Source of the DNA: Sesamum alatum
Lineage: Eukaryota; Streptophyta; Magnoliopsida; Lamiales; Pedaliaceae
DNA length: 64,000 bases
Assembly (NCBI GenBank): GCA_034509735.1
Contig: JACGWO010000011.1
Location: 17,831,573-17,895,572, forward strand
Reading direction: 5' to 3'
Numbering within the stretch: the stretch's first letter is position 1; each line of letters begins with the position of its first letter. Shown piece after piece: positions 59,944-64,000 of the stretch. The notes under the pieces are model-generated. The model was given only the letters and a program-made list of their open reading frames with translations, made no database searches and was not told the DNA's origin. The position numbers and the translations under genes were made by a program.

Positions 59944-62900
59944 TAGATGTCTGCTTCCTTTTCAATATTGCTGTTACTTCTCAACAATAGGTTAGTTTCG
60001 ACACAGGTAAAGCAGTAAATGGATTTTCTTATTCAAAGAAACCGGGATCTCTATGCACGGGGAATTTCCACATATGCTTCCTTGACTATTTTTTATACTC
60101 CTCCTTCTGATAAAATAGTTTGGTTTCGAGAAAAGTAATACGATTAGATTCGTATTCTTTTTTTCTAATAAAAAACAACATTCTAAGCTCATAATTTCAT
60201 TAGATGCCAGCTTCCTTTTTAATACTACTGTTACTTCACAACAGTAGGTTAGTTTCAACACAAGTAAAGGAGTAAATGCCATTTGTTATTCAAAGAAATT
60301 GGTTTCTTCATAGAGGGTTTACACATACCAACCGAAGAAACTGGTTCATTCACAGAGAATTTCCAGATGCGCTTCCTTGACTTTTTCATACTCTTCCTTC
60401 TGATAAAATAGTTTGATTTCGAAAAAAGTACTATGATTAGATTAGTATTCTTTTTTTCTAATAAAGAAAACATTCTAAGCCTCATAATTTCATTAGATGC
60501 CAGCTTCATTTTCAATATTACTGTTACGTCTCAATAATAGGTTAATTTCAACACAAGTAAATGAGTAAATGGCTTTTGTTATTCAAAAAAACCGGTATCT
60601 TCACAGAGGGTTAACACATACCAACCGAAGAAACCGGTGTATTCAAGGAGAATTTCCACATGCGCTTCCTTGACTTTTTTTATACTCTTCCTTCTGATAA
60701 AATAGTTTGGTTTCGAATAAATTACTACGATTAGATTTGTATTCTTTTTTGCGAAAAAAGAAAACATATGAAGCCTCGTAATTTCATTAGATGCCGGCTT
60801 CCTTTTCGATATCACTCTTACTTCTCAACTGTAGGTTAGTTTCGAGACAACTAAAGGAGTAGATGGCCTTTGTTATTCGAAGAAATCAGTGTATTCACGG
60901 AGAATTTCCACATGCGCTTCCTTGAATTTTTAAATACTCTTCCTTCTGATAAAATAGTTTGATTTCGGAAAAAATACTACGATTAGATTCGTATTCTTTT
61001 TTCTAATAAGCCTCATAATTTCATTAGATGCCAGCTTCCTGTTCAATATTACAGTTACTCCTCAACAGTAGGTTAGTTTCGAGAAAAGTAGAGGAGTAAA
61101 TGACATTTGTTATTCAAAGAGACCGTGATTTTTTTGCATGGAGAATTTCCACATACGCTTCCTTGACTATTTTTTTATACTCCTTCTAATAAAATAGTTT
61201 GGTTTCGAGAAAAGTACTACTATGAGATTTGTATTCTTTTTCTAATAAAAAAACATTCTAAGCCTCATAATTTCATTGGATGTCAGCCTCAATATTACTG
61301 TTACTTCTCAACATTAGGTTAGTTTCAACACAAGTAAAGGAGTAAATGGGTTTTGTTATTCAAAGAGACCGGGATTTTTTTTTTTCACGGAGAAACATGC
61401 GCTTCCTTGACTTTTTTTATACTCTTCCTTCTGATAAAATACTTTGGTTTCGAAAAAAGTACTACGATTAGATTCGTACTCTTTTTTTCTAATAAAGAAA
61501 ACATTCTAAGCCTCATAATTTCACTAGACGCCTACTTCTTTTTCAATATTACTGTTACTTCTCAACAATAGGTTAGTTTCGACACAAGTATAGGAGTAAA
61601 TGGTTTTTCTTATTCAAAGAAACGGGGATCTTTTTGCACGGAGAATTTTCACATACGCTTCCTTGACTATCTTTTGATACTCCTCCTTCCGATAAAATAG
61701 TTTGGTTTCGAGAAAAGTAATACGATTAGATTCGTATTCTTTTTTTTAATAAAAAAAATTCTAAGCCTCATAATTTCATTAGATGCCAGCTTCCTTTTCA
61801 ATATTACTGTTACCTCTCAACAGTAGGTTAGTTTCGACACAAGAAAGGCGTAAATGGCATTTGTTATTCAAAGAAAACCAGTTTCGTCACAGAGGGTTTA
61901 CACATACCAACCGAAGAAATCGGTTAATTCACAGAGAATTTCAAGATGTGCTTCCTTGACTTTCCTATACTCTTCCTTCTGACAAAATAGTTTGATTTCG
62001 AAAAAAGTACTATGATTAGATTAGTATTCTTTTCTCTTAATAAAGAAAACATTATAAGCCTCATAATTTCATTAGATGCCAGCTTTCTTATAAATATTAC
62101 TGTTACGTCTCAATAATAGGTTAGTTTCAATACAAGTAAAGGAGTAAACGGCTTTTGTTATTCAAAGAAATCGGTATCCTCGCAGAGGGTTAACACATAC
62201 CAACCGAAGAAACCAGTGTATTCAAGGAGAATTTCCATATGCGCTTCCTCGACCTTCTTATACTCTTCCTTCTGAGAAAATAGTTTGGTTTCGAAAAAAG
62301 TACTACGATTAGATTCATATTCTTCTTTTCTAATAATGAAAATATATGAAGCCTCATAATTTCATTAGATGTCACCTTCCTTTTCAATATTACTCTTACT
62401 TCGCATCATTAGGTTAGTTTCGAGACAAGTGAAGCAGTAAATGACTTTTGTTATTCGAAGAAACCGGTGTATTCACGGAGAATTTCCACATGCGCTCCCT
62501 TGACTTTTTTTTATACTCTTCCTTTTGATAAAATAGTTTGGTTTCAAAAAAAGTACTACGATTAGATTCGTATTCTTTTTTTCTCATAAAAAAAAAAAAA
62601 AAAAACATACTAAGCCTCATAATTTTATTAGATGCCAGCTTCCTCTTCAATATTACTCTTACTCCTCAACAATAGGTTAGTTTCGAGACAAGTAAAGGAG
62701 TAAATGACTTTTGTTATTCAAAGAAACCAGGATTTTTTTGCACGGAGAATTTCCATATACGCTTCCTTGACTATTTTTTATATTCCTCCTTCTGATAAAA
62801 TAGTTTGGTTTTGAGAAAAGTACTACGATGAGATTTGTATTCATTTTTTTCTAATAAAAAAATATTCTAACCCTCATAATTTCATTAGATGCCAGCCTCA

Positions 62901-64000
62901 ATTTTACTGTTACTTCTCAACATTAGGTTAGTGTCAACACAAGTAAAGGAGTAAATGGCTTTTGTTATTCAAAGAGACCGGGATTTTTTTTCACGGAGAA
63001 TTTCCACATGCGCTCCCTTGACATTTTCTTAGACTCTTCCATCTAATAAAATAGTTTGGTTTCGGAAAAAGTACTACGATTAGATTCGTATTCTTTTTTT
63101 CTAATAAAAAAAACATACTAATCCTCATAATTTCAATAGATGCCAGCTTCCTTTTCAATATTACTGTTACTTCTCAACAGTAGCTTAGTTTCAAGACGAG
63201 TAACGGAGTAAATGGCATTTGCTATTCAAATAAATCGGGATTTTTTTTTTCACGGAAAATTTCCACATGTGCTTCCTTGACTATTTTTTTATACTCTTCG
63301 TTCTGATAAAATAGTTTGGTTTCGAAAAAATTACTACGATTAGTTTCGTATTCTTTTTTTCTAATAAAGAAAGCATTCCAAGCCTCATAATTTCATTAGA
63401 TGCCTGCTTCAATATTACTGTTACTTCTCAACTATAGGTTAGTTTTGACACAAGTAAAGGAGTAAATAGCTTTTGTGATTCAAAGAAATCGGGATTTTTT
63501 ATTCACGGAGAATTTCCACATGCGGTTCCTTGACTTTTTTATACTTCCTTCTGATAAAAAAGTTTGGTTTCGAAAAAAGTACCACGATTAGATTCGTACT
63601 CTTTTTTTCTAATAAAGAAAACATTTTAAGCCTCATAATTTCATTAGATGTCTGCTTCCTCTTTAATATTACTGTTACTTCTCAACAATAGATTAGTTTC
63701 GACACAAGTATAGGAGTAAATGACTTTTCTTATTCAAAGAAACCAGTATCCTCATAGAGGGTTAACACATACCACCGTAGAAACCGCTGTATTCACGGAG
63801 AATTTCCACATGCGCTTCCTTGACTTTTTCTATACTCTTACTTTTGATAATATAGTTTGGTTTCGAAAAAAGTACTACGATTAGATTCGTATTATTTTTT
63901 TTCTAATAAAGAAAATATTCTAATCCTCATAAATTCATTAGATGCCAGCTTCCTTTTCAATATTACTGTGACGTCTTAACAATAGGTTAGTTTTGAGACA
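59944..64000. repeat. Satellite array with ~250 and ~290 bp monomers
   Basis: At least 15 head-to-tail monomers, marked by TAGGTTAGTTTC-like sequence near 59988, 60248, 60538, 60832, 61069, 61315, 61569, 61826, 62118, 62410, 62681, 62929, 63184, 63436, 63690 and 63980. Spacings fall near 237-271 or 290-294 bp. The longer class has an extra stretch with CAGAGGGTTAACACATACC. Variant types recur in order at a distance of about 1580-1610 bp, indicating a higher-order repeat. The array runs off the window end. Short minus-strand reading frames in it repeat with the monomer and are not taken as genes. Confidence 0.93.

Noticed and set aside
59944..64000. CRISPR-like or coding tandem array
   Set aside because: Units are about 250-290 bp, contiguous, without unique spacers, and in a plant nuclear context; a satellite explains it.

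Overview
This is repeat-rich nuclear DNA from a flowering plant, probably a eudicot. It is AT-rich, has spliced genes with GT-AG introns, and carries Copia and Gypsy LTR retrotransposons, a CACTA (En/Spm) transposon, non-autonomous hAT elements, a decayed endogenous pararetrovirus and a satellite array. I could not assign a species. Only two genes look like working host genes. One is a two-exon FkbM-family methyltransferase (4567-6530, minus). The other is a ten-exon glycoside hydrolase 28 polygalacturonase (9830-17589, plus), whose introns are largely made of fold-back MITE-like repeats.

Layout. 1-3290: Copia-type LTR fragment, split by a 1.3 kb hAT element with a perfect 8-bp target duplication. 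3291-8484: FkbM gene, its flanks and small repeats. 8485-9506: fold-back element. 9830-17589: polygalacturonase gene. 17774-20640: minus-oriented, internally deleted Copia derivative containing a second hAT element with a perfect 8-bp duplication. 20640-34859: Gypsy element (minus strand), split by a 10.2 kb Copia element (21699-31927, plus) flanked by GAACC. 34860-36335: retroelement, transposase and MITE relics. 36336-38908 and 57594-58376: the two halves of an endogenous caulimovirid-like sequence (minus strand). Between them, 38909-57593 is a CACTA element flanked by ATT, and inside it sits a 9.1 kb Copia element (41284-50374, minus) flanked by GTCGG. 58377-59943: Copia-type LTR, cut off abruptly by a satellite array (59944-64000) with roughly 250- and 290-bp monomers arranged in a higher-order repeat.

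The region 20-58 kb is best read as insertion history. Exact target-site duplications give the order: pararetrovirus, then CACTA, then Copia on one side; Gypsy, then Copia on the other. Both full-structure Copia elements have damaged coding regions (frameshifts and stops in one, loss of the reverse transcriptase region in the other). The CACTA transposase genes are also broken. None of these elements appears autonomous as it stands, although most have intact ends.

I found no convincing new multi-gene system. The most interesting structures are the dated nest of elements, the satellite higher-order repeat, the CG-dense leader shared by the Copia elements, a sequence box shared by otherwise diverged LTRs, and a polygalacturonase start codon that an intron separates from the rest of the coding sequence.
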